NCBI RefSeq assembly: GCF_001984825.2
Contig: NZ_CP043318.1
Span: 3,534,001-3,598,000, forward strand
DNA: 64,000 bases
Source of the DNA: Enterobacter chengduensis
GTDB lineage: Bacteria > Pseudomonadota > Gammaproteobacteria > Enterobacterales > Enterobacteriaceae
Direction of reading: 5' to 3'
Positions 49,456 to 60,742 of this stretch are shown here, piece by piece (the first letter of the stretch is position 1; each line of letters starts with the position of its first letter). The translations under genes were made by a program, and so were the position numbers. The notes under the pieces are model-generated. The model was not told where the DNA came from. It searched no databases and worked only from the letters and a program-made list of their open reading frames with translations.

Positions 49456-50115
49456 TTACTTCGCTTGCTTAGCCGCCGCACGTTTGTGACGAATGATTTC
49501 GATAACGCCAGGCAGTACGGAAAGCACAATTATCGCTACAATCAGTAACTTAAGATTTTCCTGAACGATCGGAAGATCGCCAAACAGGTAGCCGGCATAG
49601 GTAAACAGCAGCACCCACAGCAGCGCCCCCACGATGTTATACATCGCAAAATGACGATAGGACATATGCCCCATTCCCGCCACAAACGGTGCAAATGTAC
49701 GCACAATAGGCACAAAGCGCGCAAGGATAATGGTTTTTCCGCCATGGCGTTCATAAAACGCATGGGTTTTATCTAAATAGCTGCGACGGAAAATTTTCGA
49801 ATCAGGATTGCTGAAAAGCCGCTCACCGAATACCCGGCCAATCGTATAGTTGACCGCATCACCGATAATCGCGGCAATCACCATCAACACCACCATAAGA
49901 TGCACGTTCAGATCGTTAGTCGGTAACGCCGATAACGCCCCGGCAACGAACAGCAGTGAATCCCCCGGCAGGAACGGGGTAACAACCAGCCCGGTTTCAC
50001 AGAACAAAATGAGGAACAGAATGGCATAAACCCAGACGCCATACTGCGCGATCAGCTCCGCCAGGTGAACATCAATATGCAGGATGAAATCAATTAAAAA
50101 ACGAATTACGTCCAT
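49456..50115 (-). CDS. dedA: DedA-family membrane protein
   Basis: This 219-residue polytopic inner-membrane protein has the DedA/SNARE-associated signature segments [19 protein letters not shown] and [17 protein letters not shown]. DedA family members are lipid or undecaprenyl-phosphate transporters/flippases that maintain proton-motive force and envelope integrity. It is 28 bases after truA, within a run of minus-strand genes. Confidence 0.95.
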   Translation of the reverse strand: MDVIRFLIDFILHIDVHLAELIAQYGVWVYAILFLILFCETGLVVTPFLPGDSLLFVAGALSALPTNDLNVHLMVVLMVIAAIIGDAVNYTIGRVFGERLFSNPDSKIFRRSYLDKTHAFYERHGGKTIILARFVPIVRTFAPFVAGMGHMSYRHFAMYNIVGALLWVLLFTYAGYLFGDLPIVQENLKLLIVAIIVLSVLPGVIEIIRHKRAAAKQAK

Positions 50116-50143
50116 ATTGTCTAAGCCCTAATTGCACCTTTGT

Positions 50144-50956
50144 TTAGTCCGCTAAAAATAGCGGGCCCATTGGCGGTTTTGGCAGGTCAAACCGATCCGG
50201 ATAGTCTACCGACACCAGATACAACCCTTCCGCTTTCGCCGTGGCTGCCGCCAGCGTTCTGTCCTTCGCTGCCAGCAGGTCTGCAATCCAGCTCTCCGGC
50301 TGGTGTCCGGCGCCCACTTCCATCAGGCTACCCACAATATTCCTAACCATATGATGTACAAAGGCATTGGCTTTGATATCCACCACCACATACGCGCCAA
50401 AACGGCTGACGTGAATGTGCATGACGTTACGCCACGGCGTGCGGGACTGACACTGCACCGCACGAAACGACGTAAAATCATTTTCACCAATCAGACACTG
50501 CGCCGCACGATGCATGCGTTCAGCGTCGAGCGGTTCATAAAAGTGCGTCACGCCCTGGCTTAACACCGCCGGACGCAGACGCTGATTGTAGATGACGTAG
50601 CGATAACGGCGCGCCGTGGCGCTGAACCGCGCGTGAAAATCATCCGGCACAGCTTTCACCCAGCGCACCGCAATGTCACCAGGCAAATTCGCATTTACAC
50701 CCAGCGTCCAGGCGGCGTCCTTGCGCACGGCGGTGGTTTCAAAGTGAACCACCTGCCCCGTGCCGTGAACGCCCGCGTCCGTACGTCCCGCGCACAGGAC
50801 GTTAATCGGCTCGTTTGCCACCTGAGAGAGCGCTTTCTCCAGCTTTTCCTGGACGCTGCGCACCTCATTCTGACGCTGCCAGCCATAATATTTGCTGCCG
50901 TCGTACTCAATGCCGAGGGCAATTCTATGGACCGGCTTTTGTTCCAGGTCTGACAT
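50144..50956 (-). CDS. truA: tRNA pseudouridine(38-40) synthase
   Basis: This 270-residue TruA-family enzyme has catalytic Asp60 in [14 protein letters not shown], with [11 protein letters not shown] upstream and [11 protein letters not shown] near the C terminus. It modifies U38-U40 in the anticodon arm of many tRNAs. The start overlaps the usg stop by one base (TGATG), and the length equals E. coli. Confidence 0.98.
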   Translation of the reverse strand: MSDLEQKPVHRIALGIEYDGSKYYGWQRQNEVRSVQEKLEKALSQVANEPINVLCAGRTDAGVHGTGQVVHFETTAVRKDAAWTLGVNANLPGDIAVRWVKAVPDDFHARFSATARRYRYVIYNQRLRPAVLSQGVTHFYEPLDAERMHRAAQCLIGENDFTSFRAVQCQSRTPWRNVMHIHVSRFGAYVVVDIKANAFVHHMVRNIVGSLMEVGAGHQPESWIADLLAAKDRTLAAATAKAEGLYLVSVDYPDRFDLPKPPMGPLFLAD

Positions 50957-51969
50957 CAGTACAGATACTCCTGCACCAGTTTTTCAGCGATTTTGACCGC
51001 CATCAGCGCGCCGCCGAAGCGAACGTTGTCGGCAACCGACCAGAACTGAACCTGCTCCGGCATTCCGTAGTCGTTGCGCACGCAGCCAACGGAAAGATGC
51101 GCGCTACCGGTGGCGTCGCCGACCTGGGTCGGGAACTCGGTCTCTTCAGAAAGAACAATGTCCTCACCGCGGCCAAACGCATCGCGCGCTTCTTCCGCCG
51201 CCAGCGGACGCAGCGCTTCAAAGCCAACCATCTGCGCGTGGCCGTAGAAGACCGGGGACTGCACGACGCTTGCAGAGATCATCAGGCCATCGTCCTGCAA
51301 AATTTTACGCACTTCATCGACGATACGACGCTCTTCGCGCACGGAACCCTCGCGATCCGGCAGCAGCGGCAGCATGTTGAACGCCAGCTGGCGGCCAAAG
51401 AAATCATCTTCATCAATCGGGATACCGTTCAGCAGCTTAGCGCTCTGCCCGGCCAGCGCGTCGACGGCCTTTTTGCCGTTAGCAGAGGCGGACAGCAGGC
51501 TGGTGACGGTAATGCGCGACAGGCCGCCGTCGTCGATCAGCGGTTTCAGGGCGGTCAGCAGCTGGCTGGTCAGGCTGTTCGGTACCGCAATGACGTTACG
51601 GTTGCGGTAGTCAGCCAGCACGAACGGGTTCACGTCCGGCACCACCAGCGGCACGTCCGGCTCCATGGAGAACAGGCCGCTCAGGTCGATCACCAGGCAG
51701 CCCGCGTTGGTCGCCTCTTCAACGTACGCGGCAGTGGCTTCAGCGCCCGCGGCGAAAAACGCCAGCTGCGCCTGGGTCCAGTCAAACTCTGCTGCATCCT
51801 GGACCATCACGGATTTACTGTTAAAACGCAGATGCTCACCCGCGCTATCGGTACGCGCCAGCGCATAGATATCGCCCACCGGGAACTGACGCTCGGCAAG
51901 GGTTTCGAGCAGGGCTTCGCCCACGGCACCCGTGGCACCTAAAATGGCAATGTTCCAGCCTTCAGACAT
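50956..51969 (-). CDS. usg: Usg, aspartate-semialdehyde dehydrogenase-like protein
   Basis: This 337-residue protein with an ASADH fold has the NADP loop [16 protein letters not shown]. The catalytic Cys of true aspartate-semialdehyde dehydrogenases (NPNC context) is replaced in this region by AVPNSLTSQ, so normal dehydrogenase activity is unlikely. Its function is unknown. It lies between pdxB and truA, as in E. coli. Confidence 0.92.
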   Translation of the reverse strand: MSEGWNIAILGATGAVGEALLETLAERQFPVGDIYALARTDSAGEHLRFNSKSVMVQDAAEFDWTQAQLAFFAAGAEATAAYVEEATNAGCLVIDLSGLFSMEPDVPLVVPDVNPFVLADYRNRNVIAVPNSLTSQLLTALKPLIDDGGLSRITVTSLLSASANGKKAVDALAGQSAKLLNGIPIDEDDFFGRQLAFNMLPLLPDREGSVREERRIVDEVRKILQDDGLMISASVVQSPVFYGHAQMVGFEALRPLAAEEARDAFGRGEDIVLSEETEFPTQVGDATGSAHLSVGCVRNDYGMPEQVQFWSVADNVRFGGALMAVKIAEKLVQEYLY

Positions 51970-51988
51970 GGTGGTTTACTCCAGAAAT

Positions 51989-52022
51989 AAAAAAGCGTCC
52001 CTGTCGGAGTATCCAACAGGGA
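51989..52022 (-). terminator. pdxB terminator
   Basis: TCCCTGT / ACAGGGA around an 11-base loop, followed by CGC and six Ts on the minus strand, 14 bases past the pdxB stop. Some read-through to usg-truA is possible. Confidence 0.8.
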
Positions 52023-52036
52023 GCATTAAGAAGACA

Positions 52037-53173
52037 TTAATGCGCCGGGTGATGAACGGCGTTAAACCCCAGCTTGTGCAGCAGCGTCGCCGCCGACGCG
52101 TCGTCGCACATTACATACAGGGAAGACCACTCGCGGCGCTCAACATAGTTCTTGCGCAGCTTGTCAAATTCACCCGGGATCCCCGCCACTTTACGCAGCA
52201 GCGCATCATCGCGGCGCACATCATACACCAAATGCACCAGCCTTTTCAGCGTTGCCTGATCGAGCGGGCCGTGCAGGGTTATGCGGCCAAACTCAGGCGC
52301 GGGAAGTAAGGTATCCAGCGCGACCTGCTGCGGATGGCCGATAAAAGCGCTGTAGGCTTCGAAGACCTGCGTCGTGCCGCGGGCTTTCCCTTCAAGGGTA
52401 TAACCGGCGATATGGGCGGTGGCTACGTCCACCTTGTTAAGCAGCTCAACGTTGAGATCCGGCTCCGGCTCCCAGACGTCCAGCACCACGCTGAGGTCTT
52501 GTCCTTCGTTCAGACACGCCAGCAGCGCGGCGTTATCCACCACCGGCCCCCGGCAGGCATTTATCAGAATAGTGCCAGCCTTCAGACGGCGGATCAGCGC
52601 CGCGTCGGCCAGATGCAGCGACTTATACGGCCCCTCTTTAAACAGCGGCGTGTGGAAAGTCAGCACGTCGCACTCTTCAACCAGCTCGTCCAGCGAGCGG
52701 AAATCCCCGTCGTCGCCGTTGTCTTTGCGCGGCGGATCGCACAGCAGCGTGCGGATCCCTAGCGCCTCAAGGCGCTTTTGCAGGCGGCCGCCGACGTTAC
52801 CCACGCCAACAATCCCCACGGTGCGGTCTTTCAGCGCAAAACCGTCGCGCTCGGCCAGCATCAGCAGCGAGGAGAAAACGTATTCCACGACGGCAATCGC
52901 GTTACAGCCCGGCGCCGCGGAAAAACCAATCCCGGCATGCGCCAGCCACCGATCGTCCACATGATCGGTCCCTGCCGTAGCGGTACCAACGAACTTAATC
53001 GCCTTACCGGCGAGCAATGCCTCATTTACTTTGGTCACCGAGCGCACCATCAGCGCGTCTGCATCATCCAGTTCGTTGACCGGGATCGGGCGACCAGGGA
53101 CAGCCTTAACGTTACCCAGGCGGCTAAACAGCTCGCGGGCGTAAGGCATATTTTCATCAACGAGGATTTTCAC
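52037..53173 (-). CDS. pdxB: Erythronate-4-phosphate dehydrogenase
   Basis: This 378-residue D-2-hydroxyacid dehydrogenase has the NAD loop [16 protein letters not shown] and catalytic region segments [12 protein letters not shown] and [17 protein letters not shown]-terminal PdxB dimerisation domain follows. It catalyses the second step of the DXP-dependent pyridoxal-5'-phosphate pathway. The ATG is the complement of 53171-53173. Confidence 0.97.
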   Translation of the reverse strand: MKILVDENMPYARELFSRLGNVKAVPGRPIPVNELDDADALMVRSVTKVNEALLAGKAIKFVGTATAGTDHVDDRWLAHAGIGFSAAPGCNAIAVVEYVFSSLLMLAERDGFALKDRTVGIVGVGNVGGRLQKRLEALGIRTLLCDPPRKDNGDDGDFRSLDELVEECDVLTFHTPLFKEGPYKSLHLADAALIRRLKAGTILINACRGPVVDNAALLACLNEGQDLSVVLDVWEPEPDLNVELLNKVDVATAHIAGYTLEGKARGTTQVFEAYSAFIGHPQQVALDTLLPAPEFGRITLHGPLDQATLKRLVHLVYDVRRDDALLRKVAGIPGEFDKLRKNYVERREWSSLYVMCDDASAATLLHKLGFNAVHHPAH

Positions 53174-53286
53174 GTCTGAGTACCTGTTTGAGAGGAAGAA
53201 AACCTGTCAAGTGTGCCATAATCTGGCCGCCAGGCATATACGTCTGCCAGGTTTACGCTGAGTTTTGACTTTAAGGATTTTTGACG

Positions 53287-54291
53287 ATGCAGCCCATTTC
53301 AGGTACGCCGCCACGCCCTCCGGGTGAAGGCCCCGTCACGCCAAACGTTGCCGGTGAACAGCCGCTATCCACGCAACAGCGCACCGTGCTGGAGCGACTG
53401 ATCACGCGCCTGATTGCGCTGACTTCCCAGCAAAATGCGGAAGTCTGGGCCGGGGTAAAGCATGATTTAGGCGTGAAGAACGACGCACCGCTGCAGTCGC
53501 GCCATTTCCCTGCGGCCGAGCAAAACCTGAACCAGCGTATTACGACCGCTCAGCAAAACCACACCACGCGCCAGATTGTTTCTCAGCTGACGGAGCTGCT
53601 TGGCCAGGGAAATAACCGCCAGGCGGTGAGTGATTTTATCCGCCAGCAGTATGGTCAGACCGCCCTTGGCCAGCTGACGCCAGACCAGCTCAAAACCGTG
53701 CTGACGCTGCTGCAGAACAACGAGCTGTCGATTCCACAGCCTCAGGTGCGCCCGGCGACCGAGCGCCCGCTGCTGCCCGCCGAGCACAACACGCTCAAGC
53801 AGATGGTGACCAAGCTGGCCGCGGCTACCGGCGAGCCGACAAAGCTCATCTGGCAATCCATGCTGGAGTTGTCCGGCGTGAAGGCGGGCGAGCTGATCCC
53901 GGCCAAACAGTTTACCCATCTGGTGACCTGGCTCCAGGCGCGCCAGACGCTCAGCACCCAGAGCGCCCCGACCCTGCATACCGTGCAGGCCGCGCTGAAG
54001 CAGCCGCTTGAGCCGCACGAGTTTGAGGTGATTCGGGATTACGCCCAGCAAAACTGGCAGGCCACGCCGCAGACGGTGCTGACTACCGCCCAGGTGCAGG
54101 ATTTGCTCAACCAAATCTTCGTTCGCCGCGCCGAGCGCGAAGGCGGCGTGCCGGAGGTGAGAAATATTCAGCCAATCTACAGCCCGCTGTTTGCGCCGGT
54201 CGTCGAGACGTTCAGAACGCTCTCTGCGCGTCCGGGACTGATGTTTATTGCACTGCTTGTTGCGCTGGCGATTTTCTGGCTGGTTGCCTGA
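53287..54291 (+). CDS. flk: Flagellar regulator Flk
   Basis: This 334-residue protein has a proline-rich N terminus (MQPISGTPPRPPGEGP) and a C-terminal membrane anchor (GLMFIALLVALAIFWLVA). The middle shows LLPAEHNTLKQMVTKLAAA and a pair of similar helical repeats. In Salmonella Flk stops premature secretion and supports the switch to late substrates in flagellar assembly. The start is the ATG at 53287; a TTG two codons upstream is less likely. It is less conserved than neighbouring genes. Confidence 0.9.
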   Translation: MQPISGTPPRPPGEGPVTPNVAGEQPLSTQQRTVLERLITRLIALTSQQNAEVWAGVKHDLGVKNDAPLQSRHFPAAEQNLNQRITTAQQNHTTRQIVSQLTELLGQGNNRQAVSDFIRQQYGQTALGQLTPDQLKTVLTLLQNNELSIPQPQVRPATERPLLPAEHNTLKQMVTKLAAATGEPTKLIWQSMLELSGVKAGELIPAKQFTHLVTWLQARQTLSTQSAPTLHTVQAALKQPLEPHEFEVIRDYAQQNWQATPQTVLTTAQVQDLLNQIFVRRAEREGGVPEVRNIQPIYSPLFAPVVETFRTLSARPGLMFIALLVALAIFWLVA

Positions 54292-54297
54292 GGATTT

Positions 54298-54372
54298 GCC
54301 CGGTGGCGCTGCGCTTACCGGGCCTACAACGGCTCGAACCGTAGGCCGGGCAAGGCGCAGCCGCCCCCGGCA
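54298..54372. repeat. Inverted REP pair (BIME) between flk and yfcJ
   Basis: TGCCCGGTGGCGCTGCGC...GGGCCTAC and its inverted partner GTAGGCCGGGCAAGGCGC... occupy the convergent spacer. Confidence 0.85.
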
Positions 54373-54380
54373 ACAACGGC

Positions 54381-55559
54381 TCACGTTCTGCGAAACGCCA
54401 CCAGCGTCACCACAATCCCCACTACCGCTGAAACCGCACCGGCCAGGAAGACGGACGGGTAGCCAAACGAGGTGGCTAACACCCCGGCCAGCGGGCCGGT
54501 AACGCCGTACGAGATATCCTGAAACGCCGCATAGCCGCCGAGCGCCGTCCCGCGCACCTGCGGGGCCACGCGCTTCACGACTTCCACACCCAGCGCCGGG
54601 AAGATCAGCGAGCAGCCGCAGCCGGTGAGCGCGGCACCCAGCAGCGCAACGGAGGCAACCGGCGCTTGCCAAAGCAGCAGCAGGCCGACGGTCTCAATCA
54701 TCAGGGACGCCACCGCCACCTTCACGCCGCCAAAGCGATCCGGCATCCAGCCGAACAGCACGCGCATCAGCACAAACGCGCCGCCAAATGCGGTCAGCGT
54801 AAAACCGGCCATCGCCCAGCCGCGGCTCATGAAATAGAGCGAGACGAAGGTGCCAATGACCGCAAACCCCACGCCCTGCAGCGCCAGGCCAAGGCCCGGC
54901 TGCCAGATTTGACCAACCACGCTCCACATGGAAGGACGCTCCCCTTTGTGCGCGGGCACCTTACGCACCGAGCCGTTAAACGCCCACGCCACCAGCGGAA
55001 GCACCATGGTCGTTGCCGCCAGGGCCGCAAATCCAAACTGGCTGTTGATGAGCAGTCCAAGCGGTGCGCCGGCGGCCAGCGCGCCGTAGATGGCCATGCC
55101 GTTCCAGGACATGACCTTGCCGGAACGCGCAGGCCCCACCAGCCCCATTCCCCAGGTCAGGGTGCCGGTCAGCAGCTGGCTTTCGCCGAAGCCAAGGATT
55201 AAGCGGCCCAGCACCAGCAGCGCAAATTTATAGGCGGCATCGAGCGGCAAAAGGGCCGCCAGCAGCCACGCCCCGCCCGCCAGCCCGCAGGCAAACATCC
55301 CCTGTATCGCCGAGCGTTTAGCGCCGTGCTGATCTGCCAGCCGTCCGGCGTATCCGCGGGTTAATACCGTGGCTAAAAACTGAATGCCCACGGCAATGCC
55401 GACCATGGTGTTGCCATAGCCTAGCTCCTGATGGACGAACAGCGGGATCACCGGCAGCGGCAGACCTACGGTCATGTAGGTCAGGAATACCGCAAAGGCG
55501 ATACGGAAAAGGGAGAGGTTACCGGAAGGGATACGTTTATCCGGGATAGCGGCCGTCAT
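54381..55559 (-). CDS. yfcJ: MFS transporter YfcJ
   Basis: This 392-residue major facilitator protein has twelve predicted helices. The loop-2 motif [20 protein letters not shown] corresponds to the MFS motif A, and [15 protein letters not shown] is TM4. It belongs to the YfcJ/YhhS subfamily; no substrate is established. The start MTAAIPDKR at 55559 has GGAG upstream, and the longer frame overlaps the fabB terminator. Confidence 0.93.
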   Translation of the reverse strand: MTAAIPDKRIPSGNLSLFRIAFAVFLTYMTVGLPLPVIPLFVHQELGYGNTMVGIAVGIQFLATVLTRGYAGRLADQHGAKRSAIQGMFACGLAGGAWLLAALLPLDAAYKFALLVLGRLILGFGESQLLTGTLTWGMGLVGPARSGKVMSWNGMAIYGALAAGAPLGLLINSQFGFAALAATTMVLPLVAWAFNGSVRKVPAHKGERPSMWSVVGQIWQPGLGLALQGVGFAVIGTFVSLYFMSRGWAMAGFTLTAFGGAFVLMRVLFGWMPDRFGGVKVAVASLMIETVGLLLLWQAPVASVALLGAALTGCGCSLIFPALGVEVVKRVAPQVRGTALGGYAAFQDISYGVTGPLAGVLATSFGYPSVFLAGAVSAVVGIVVTLVAFRRT

Positions 55560-55581
55560 GCATAACTCCGTGTTGAGGCAT

Positions 55582-55608
55582 AAAAAAAGGGAACCTTCCG
55601 GTTCCCTT
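55582..55608 (-). terminator. fabB terminator
   Basis: AAGGGAACC-GGAA-GGTTCCCTT followed by five more Ts on the minus strand: a textbook terminator 20 bases past the fabB stop. Confidence 0.92.
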
Positions 55609-55627
55609 ATACTATACATTCAAACGC

Positions 55628-56845
55628 TTATGCTTTCAGCTTACGCATAACCAGCGTGGCGTTGGTGCCACCGAAGCCGAAGCTGTTTGACATGACGGTG
55701 GTCAGCGTCGCGTCCATTGGTTTGGTCACGATGTTCAGGCCAGCAGCCTGCTCGTCCATCTCGTCAATGTTGATGCTTGGGGCGATAAAGCCGTTTTCCA
55801 GCATCAGCAGAGAGTAGATCGCTTCCTGCACGCCAGCCGCACCCAGAGAGTGACCGGTCATGGCTTTGGTTGCGGAAATCGCCGGGCTGTTGTCGCCGAA
55901 GACTTCGCGGATCGCACCCAGCTCCTTCACGTCGCCTACCGGAGTAGACGTGCCGTGGGAGTTCAGGTAGTCGATTGGGGTATCAACGCCGTGCATCGCC
56001 ATCTTCATGCAGCGCACCGCGCCTTCGCCGGATGGCGCAACCATGTCGGCGCCGTCAGACGTTGCACCGTAGCCCACGATCTCAGCGTAGATGTGCGCGC
56101 CGCGCGCCAGGGCATGCTCCAGCTCTTCAACCACAACCATACCGCCGCCGCCGGCGATAACGAAACCGTCGCGGTGCGCATCATAGGTACGGGAGGCTTT
56201 GTCCGGGGTTTCGTTGTACTTGGTGGACAGTGCGCCCATCGCGTCGAATTCACAGGCCATTTCCCAGCCCAGCTCTTCGCCGCCGCCAGCAAATACGATG
56301 TCCTGTTTACCCAGCTGGATCTGCTCAACGGCATTACCGATGCAGTGTGCGGACGTCGCACATGCGGAGCTGATAGAGTAGTTCACACCGTGGATTTTGA
56401 ATGGGGTCGCCAGGCACGCGGAAACCGCAGAACCCATGGCTTTGGTGACCACGTACGGACCTACCGCTTTCAGACCACGCGGGCTACGCATTGCGTCAGC
56501 GCCGAATACCTGCGCTTTTGACGAGCCGCCGGAACCGGCGATCAGACCCACGCGCGGGTTGTTCTGATAAACCTCTTCACTCAGGCCGGAATCTTTGATC
56601 GCTTCCTGCATGGAGAGATAAGCGTAAATAGAGGCATCGTTCATGAAACGAACCACTTTGCGGTCAATCAAACCGGTGGTGTCCAGTTTGACGTTACCCC
56701 ATACGTGGCTGCGCATACCTGAATCTTTAAACTCTTCAGAGAAAGTGATCCCGGAGCGTCCTTCACGCAGAGATGCCAGGACTTCCTGCTGGTTATTACC
56801 GATGCTGGAAACAATGCCCAGGCCAGTAATCACTGCACGTTTCAT
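55628..56845 (-). CDS. fabB: 3-oxoacyl-ACP synthase I (KAS I)
   Basis: This 405-residue thiolase-fold enzyme elongates acyl-ACP and is essential for unsaturated fatty acid synthesis. The nucleophile is Cys162 in [14 protein letters not shown], and the two histidines are in [11 protein letters not shown] and TGHSLGAAG. It is one residue shorter than E. coli in the [11 protein letters not shown] loop. A FabR-like operator and a FadR-like site lie upstream, and a strong terminator lies downstream. Confidence 0.98.
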   Translation of the reverse strand: MKRAVITGLGIVSSIGNNQQEVLASLREGRSGITFSEEFKDSGMRSHVWGNVKLDTTGLIDRKVVRFMNDASIYAYLSMQEAIKDSGLSEEVYQNNPRVGLIAGSGGSSKAQVFGADAMRSPRGLKAVGPYVVTKAMGSAVSACLATPFKIHGVNYSISSACATSAHCIGNAVEQIQLGKQDIVFAGGGEELGWEMACEFDAMGALSTKYNETPDKASRTYDAHRDGFVIAGGGGMVVVEELEHALARGAHIYAEIVGYGATSDGADMVAPSGEGAVRCMKMAMHGVDTPIDYLNSHGTSTPVGDVKELGAIREVFGDNSPAISATKAMTGHSLGAAGVQEAIYSLLMLENGFIAPSINIDEMDEQAAGLNIVTKPMDATLTTVMSNSFGFGGTNATLVMRKLKA

Positions 56846-56893
56846 TCAATACCTCTGTAAGTCGCACTATAGTAAGTTTCGAGTCGCACAATA

Positions 56894-56927
56894 GCGTACA
56901 CTTGTACGCCGAACAAGTCCGATCAGA
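56894..56927. promoter_or_regulatory. FabR-like operator and adjacent FadR-like site upstream of fabB
   Basis: GCGTACA-CT-TGTACGC (56894-56909) is a perfect palindrome of the FabR type. It is followed directly by GAACAAGTCCGATCAGA (56911-56927), whose complement TCTGATCGGACTTGTTC fits the FadR pattern. They lie 49-82 bases before the fabB start, over and upstream of the likely -35. This is the expected arrangement for repression by FabR and activation by FadR. Confidence 0.8.
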
Positions 56928-57003
56928 CATTTTCTGCGGAAATTTGCACCGATGGACTCACATCGTTAAGATCGTGCCACTGCCTGTCAGACGAGTAACT
57001 TAC

Positions 57004-59001
57004 GTGAAACAAAACGCTATACAACCCGCCAACCTCGAATTCAACGCTGAGGGTACACCTGTTTCCCGAGATTTTGATGACGTCTATTTTTCTAATGATA
57101 ACGGACTCGAAGAAACTCGCTATGTTTTCCTCGATGGAAACCAGCTCAGCAGCCGCTTCCCGGCGCACCCGCGGAGCCTGTTCGTGGTCGCGGAAAGCGG
57201 ATTCGGCACCGGGCTGAATTTTTTAACCCTCTGGCAGGCGTTTAATCAGTTCCACGCTGCTCACCCTGAGGCTACGCTACAAAGATTACATTTCATCAGT
57301 TTCGAAAAATTCCCGCTTACCGCGCACGATCTGCGGCTTGCCCACCAGCGCTGGCCGGAGCTTGCGCCCTGGGCAGAGCAGCTTCAGGCGCAGTGGCCGC
57401 CCCACATCGGCGGCTGCCATCGTCTGATTCTGAATGGCGGGCGCGTAACCCTTGACTTGTGGCTTGGCGACATCAATGAGCTGACCGATACGCTCGATGA
57501 TTCGATGAATCAGACGGTGGACGCGTGGTTCCTTGACGGCTTCGCCCCCGCCAAGAATCCGGACATGTGGAGCCAGCATCTGTTTAGCGCGATGGCGCGA
57601 CTGGCCCGCCCTGGCGCAACGCTTGCCACCTTCACCTCGGCAGGCTTTGTCCGCCGAGGCTTGCAGGAAGCGGGCTTTACCATGCAGAAGACCAAGGGCT
57701 TTGGCCGCAAGCGCGACATGCTGGTCGGCAGGATGGAACAGACGCTGGACGTTCACGCTCAGGCCCCCTGGTTTGCTCGCCGCGCCAGCGCAGCCCGCGA
57801 GGTGGCAATCGTCGGTGGAGGCATCGCCAGCGCCCTGCTCTCGCTCGCGCTTCTCCATCGTGGCTGGCAAGTCACGCTCTACTGTGCTGACGATGCGCCA
57901 GCAAGCGGCGCGTCCGGCAACCGTCAGGGGGCGCTCTATCCGCTTTTAAGCGCGCACGACCCGGCCCTGTTCCGGTTTTTCCCTGCGGCGTTTACCTTCG
58001 CCCGTCGCCTGTATGACGCGCTCCCGGTGGCGTTCGACCATAGCTGGTGCGGCGTCACGCAGCTCGGCTGGGATGAAAAGAGCCAGCAAAAAATCACGCA
58101 GATGCTGTCGCTGGGCCTGCCCGAAGAGATCGCCCGCGCGGTAAGCGCGCAGGAGGTGAAAGACACCGCTGGCGTGGAAACCGGGTGTGGGGGCATACAG
58201 TATCCGCTCGGCGGCTGGCTGTGCCCGGCTGAACTGACCGCGGCGGTCATTGCCCTGGCGCACTCGCGCGGGCTGACGGTGCGGTATGGCCACAAGGTTG
58301 AATCACTGTCCCGAACAGAACGCTGGCACCTGCGTTTTGCTGATGGCAAGGAGGCAAACCATGCCAGCGTCGTGTTGGCAAACGGGCATCACATCAGCCA
58401 GTTTGCCCAGACAGCGACGTTGCCGGTGTATCCGGTTGGCGGGCAGGTGAGCCATATCCCGACCACGCCTGAGCTCGACCAGCTGCGTCAGGTGCTGTGC
58501 TATGACGGCTATCTGACGCCGCAAAACCCGTCTAACGGCCATCACTGCATCGGGGCCAGCTACCATCGCGGCGAGGCGGAAATGCGCTACAGCGAGGAGG
58601 ATCAGGCGCAAAACCGTCAGCGCCTGATTGACTGCTTCCCGGACGCGGCGTGGGCGCAAGAGGTTGACGTCAGCGCGGGTGACGCGCGCTGCGGCGTGCG
58701 CTGCGCCACCCGCGATCACCTGCCGATGATGGGAAACGTGCCGGACTACGAGGCAACGCTTGAGGTCTATGAGGACCTTGCTGATAACCGGGATAAAGCG
58801 GTCAGCGCGCCGGTCTATCCGGAGCTGTATATGCTGGGCGGGCTGGGCTCCCGCGGGCTGTGCTCTGCGCCGCTGCTGGCCGAAGCGTTAGCCGCGCAAA
58901 TGAGCAACGAGCCGTTACCGCTGGACAGGGTTACGCTTGCGGGACTGAATCCGAATCGATTGTGGGTGCGGAAACTGCTGAAGGGGAAGACGGTTAAATA
59001 G
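57004..59001 (+). CDS. mnmC: Bifunctional tRNA 5-methylaminomethyl-2-thiouridine enzyme MnmC
   Basis: This 665-residue fusion has an N-terminal MnmD methyltransferase (about 1-245; [37 protein letters not shown]) and a C-terminal FAD oxidase (about 255-660; [33 protein letters not shown]). It converts cmnm5s2U34 to mnm5s2U34 in tRNAs. The GTG at 57004 matches the family start ([13 protein letters not shown]); the longer frame upstream overlaps the fabB promoter. The two catalytic halves are intact. Confidence 0.96.
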   Translation: MKQNAIQPANLEFNAEGTPVSRDFDDVYFSNDNGLEETRYVFLDGNQLSSRFPAHPRSLFVVAESGFGTGLNFLTLWQAFNQFHAAHPEATLQRLHFISFEKFPLTAHDLRLAHQRWPELAPWAEQLQAQWPPHIGGCHRLILNGGRVTLDLWLGDINELTDTLDDSMNQTVDAWFLDGFAPAKNPDMWSQHLFSAMARLARPGATLATFTSAGFVRRGLQEAGFTMQKTKGFGRKRDMLVGRMEQTLDVHAQAPWFARRASAAREVAIVGGGIASALLSLALLHRGWQVTLYCADDAPASGASGNRQGALYPLLSAHDPALFRFFPAAFTFARRLYDALPVAFDHSWCGVTQLGWDEKSQQKITQMLSLGLPEEIARAVSAQEVKDTAGVETGCGGIQYPLGGWLCPAELTAAVIALAHSRGLTVRYGHKVESLSRTERWHLRFADGKEANHASVVLANGHHISQFAQTATLPVYPVGGQVSHIPTTPELDQLRQVLCYDGYLTPQNPSNGHHCIGASYHRGEAEMRYSEEDQAQNRQRLIDCFPDAAWAQEVDVSAGDARCGVRCATRDHLPMMGNVPDYEATLEVYEDLADNRDKAVSAPVYPELYMLGGLGSRGLCSAPLLAEALAAQMSNEPLPLDRVTLAGLNPNRLWVRKLLKGKTVK

Positions 59002-59048
59002 GGTGCGGTCTGGTCCCCTCACCCAAACCCTCTCCCACAGGGAGAGGG
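59002..59048. repeat. Palindromic intergenic repeat, copy 4 of 4
   Basis: GGTGCGGTCTGGTCCCCTCACCC with the inverted repeat CTCTCCC / GGGAGAG. It begins directly after the mnmC TAG and is followed by a REP at 59056, the same composite as at 38992-39084. Confidence 0.8.
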
Positions 59049-59055
59049 GATATTC

Positions 59056-59085
59056 GTAGGCCCGGTAAGCGCAGCGCCACCGGGC
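59056..59085. repeat. REP element between mnmC and yfcL
   Basis: GTAGGCCCGGTAAGCGCAGC...CCACCGGGCGA, virtually identical to the unit at 39053. Confidence 0.85.
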
Positions 59086-59098
59086 GAAATACGATGAC

Positions 59099-59374
59099 CT
59101 AGCGTTTAGCCTGCTCGAACAAATTGTCCCACATGCCCAGCACCAGAGTCTGGTCGCGCGGGGAGAGTTCCCCGGCCTGAATGGCTTTCTCCAGACTCCG
59201 GGTCACTTCCTCATGAACGGCGTCGGCAGAGTGATCGTCACCCGCTTCCAGCTCGGCTACCGCGAGCGTCAGGTGACCACGCAGATAACCGCTGGCGAAC
59301 AGCTCATCATCACTGGCGTGTTCCACCATGTCATCAATTAACGCCAGAATGCGTGCTTCAAATTCTGCGATCAT
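59099..59374 (-). CDS. yfcL: YfcL family protein
   Basis: This small 91-residue cytoplasmic protein opens [17 protein letters not shown] and is helix-rich with no catalytic motif. It is conserved in enterobacteria and its function is unknown. The start at 59374 is chosen by homology; the 41-codon upstream frame runs into epmC. It is the last gene of the prmB-aroC-mepA-yfcA-epmC-yfcL run. Confidence 0.9.
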   Translation of the reverse strand: MIAEFEARILALIDDMVEHASDDELFASGYLRGHLTLAVAELEAGDDHSADAVHEEVTRSLEKAIQAGELSPRDQTLVLGMWDNLFEQAKR

Positions 59375-59387
59375 CTTCTTTCCTCTG

Positions 59388-59933
59388 TTAAAGATCTTCC
59401 GGCCACGGGAAGCATTCCGCCGTGATTTCCGGCGTGTGGTAATAATTCTGTAAGGCCTTGATAAAGCGCGCCGGGCGTTCCGGGATGCCCTTATCAAGAT
59501 ATTCCATCACCTGCGCGTGCACGCGGCGCTGGAAGACGATACGGTCTGGCTCGAAGTCGCCCTCGAGGTTGTCGCAGCTGACGTTAAACGGATACCCCGC
59601 CGCCACGCAGAACAGCCAGTCAAACGCCTGGGGCTTCACCTCAACGTCCTCAAACTGCCCCTGGGTCGCGGCGTCGCGCCCGTCCGGGCAGTACCAGTAG
59701 CCGAAGTCCACAAGCTCACGACGCGCTTTCCCGGCGATGCACCAGTGCGAAATCTCGTGAAGCGCGCTGGCATAAAAGCCGTGGGCAAAGACGATGCGGT
59801 TGTACGGAACCTCTGCATCAGCAGGAAGATAGATCGGTTCGTCGTCGCCTTTAATCAGACGGGTATTAAAATCGTCAGCAAAACAGCCGTCGAAAATCTC
59901 AATCAGCTGTTCGTATTTATGCGTACTGTTCAT
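59388..59933 (-). CDS. epmC: Elongation factor P hydroxylase EpmC
   Basis: This 181-residue enzyme has a metal-binding HEISHW motif at about residues 59-64 and [12 protein letters not shown]. EpmC hydroxylates the (R)-beta-lysyl-lysine of EF-P made by EpmA and EpmB, the last step of that modification. The start overlaps the yfcA stop by one base. Confidence 0.94.
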   Translation of the reverse strand: MNSTHKYEQLIEIFDGCFADDFNTRLIKGDDEPIYLPADAEVPYNRIVFAHGFYASALHEISHWCIAGKARRELVDFGYWYCPDGRDAATQGQFEDVEVKPQAFDWLFCVAAGYPFNVSCDNLEGDFEPDRIVFQRRVHAQVMEYLDKGIPERPARFIKALQNYYHTPEITAECFPWPEDL

Positions 59934-60742
59934 TAGTGCATCCCCAACCAGGTGAGGATCTCCTGTCCATGGCTGTCATAAAGAAGTTTGGCGCTCATTA
60001 CGGCCGAGACGATAACGATCATCGGTCGAATCAGTTTTTGCCCTTTGCTTAATACCAGGCGCGAGCCCGCGCGCGCGCCGAGAAACTGCCCCGCCATCAT
60101 CACAAACCCGGTAGCCCAGATGACCTTGCCGCCAATGATAAACAGCAGCAGGCCGCCGACGTTCGAGGTCGCGTTGAGCACTTTGGCATGGGCGGTGGAT
60201 TTGGCGAGGTTAAACCCGGCCAGCGTCACAAACGCCAGCGCGTAAAACGAGCCGGCCCCCGGGCCGAAGAAACCGTCGTAAAAACCGACGCAGCCCCCGG
60301 CAATCAGGGCAAACGGCAGGCCGTGCAGGCGACGCTGCCGGTCTTCCTCACCGAGCTTTGGCATCAGCAGGAAGTAAAGCCCGATGCAGATGACCAGAAT
60401 CGGCAGGATCTGGCGCAAAATATCCGACTGCACGTGCTGAACCAGCAGCGCGCCCGACGTGGAGCCGATAAAGGTCATCAGGATGTTAAGCTTCTGGTCG
60501 GCCAGGCTCACCACCTTGCGGCGGATAAAATAGAGCGACGCCGAGAGCGAGCCGCCGCAGGCCTGCAGCTTGTTGGTGGCCAGCGCCTGCGCCGGGCTCA
60601 TGCCCGCCGCCAGCAGCGCGGGGACGGTTAACAACCCGCCGCCGCCCGCAAGAGCATCGATAAAACCGGCCAGCATCGCCACAAAGAACAGCACCACCAG
60701 CAGCAGCGGTGACACCATAAACAGATCGACGAAATTATCCAT
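59933..60742 (-). CDS. yfcA: YfcA, TauE/SafE-family permease
   Basis: This 269-residue membrane protein has eight helices and the family segments AGFIDALAGGGGLLTVPALL and GFYDGFFGPGAGSFYALAFV. TauE/SafE proteins move sulfonates, sulfite or organic anions; the substrate of YfcA is unknown. The ATG overlaps the mepA TAA by one base (TAATG). Confidence 0.93.
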   Translation of the reverse strand: MDNFVDLFMVSPLLLVVLFFVAMLAGFIDALAGGGGLLTVPALLAAGMSPAQALATNKLQACGGSLSASLYFIRRKVVSLADQKLNILMTFIGSTSGALLVQHVQSDILRQILPILVICIGLYFLLMPKLGEEDRQRRLHGLPFALIAGGCVGFYDGFFGPGAGSFYALAFVTLAGFNLAKSTAHAKVLNATSNVGGLLLFIIGGKVIWATGFVMMAGQFLGARAGSRLVLSKGQKLIRPMIVIVSAVMSAKLLYDSHGQEILTWLGMH

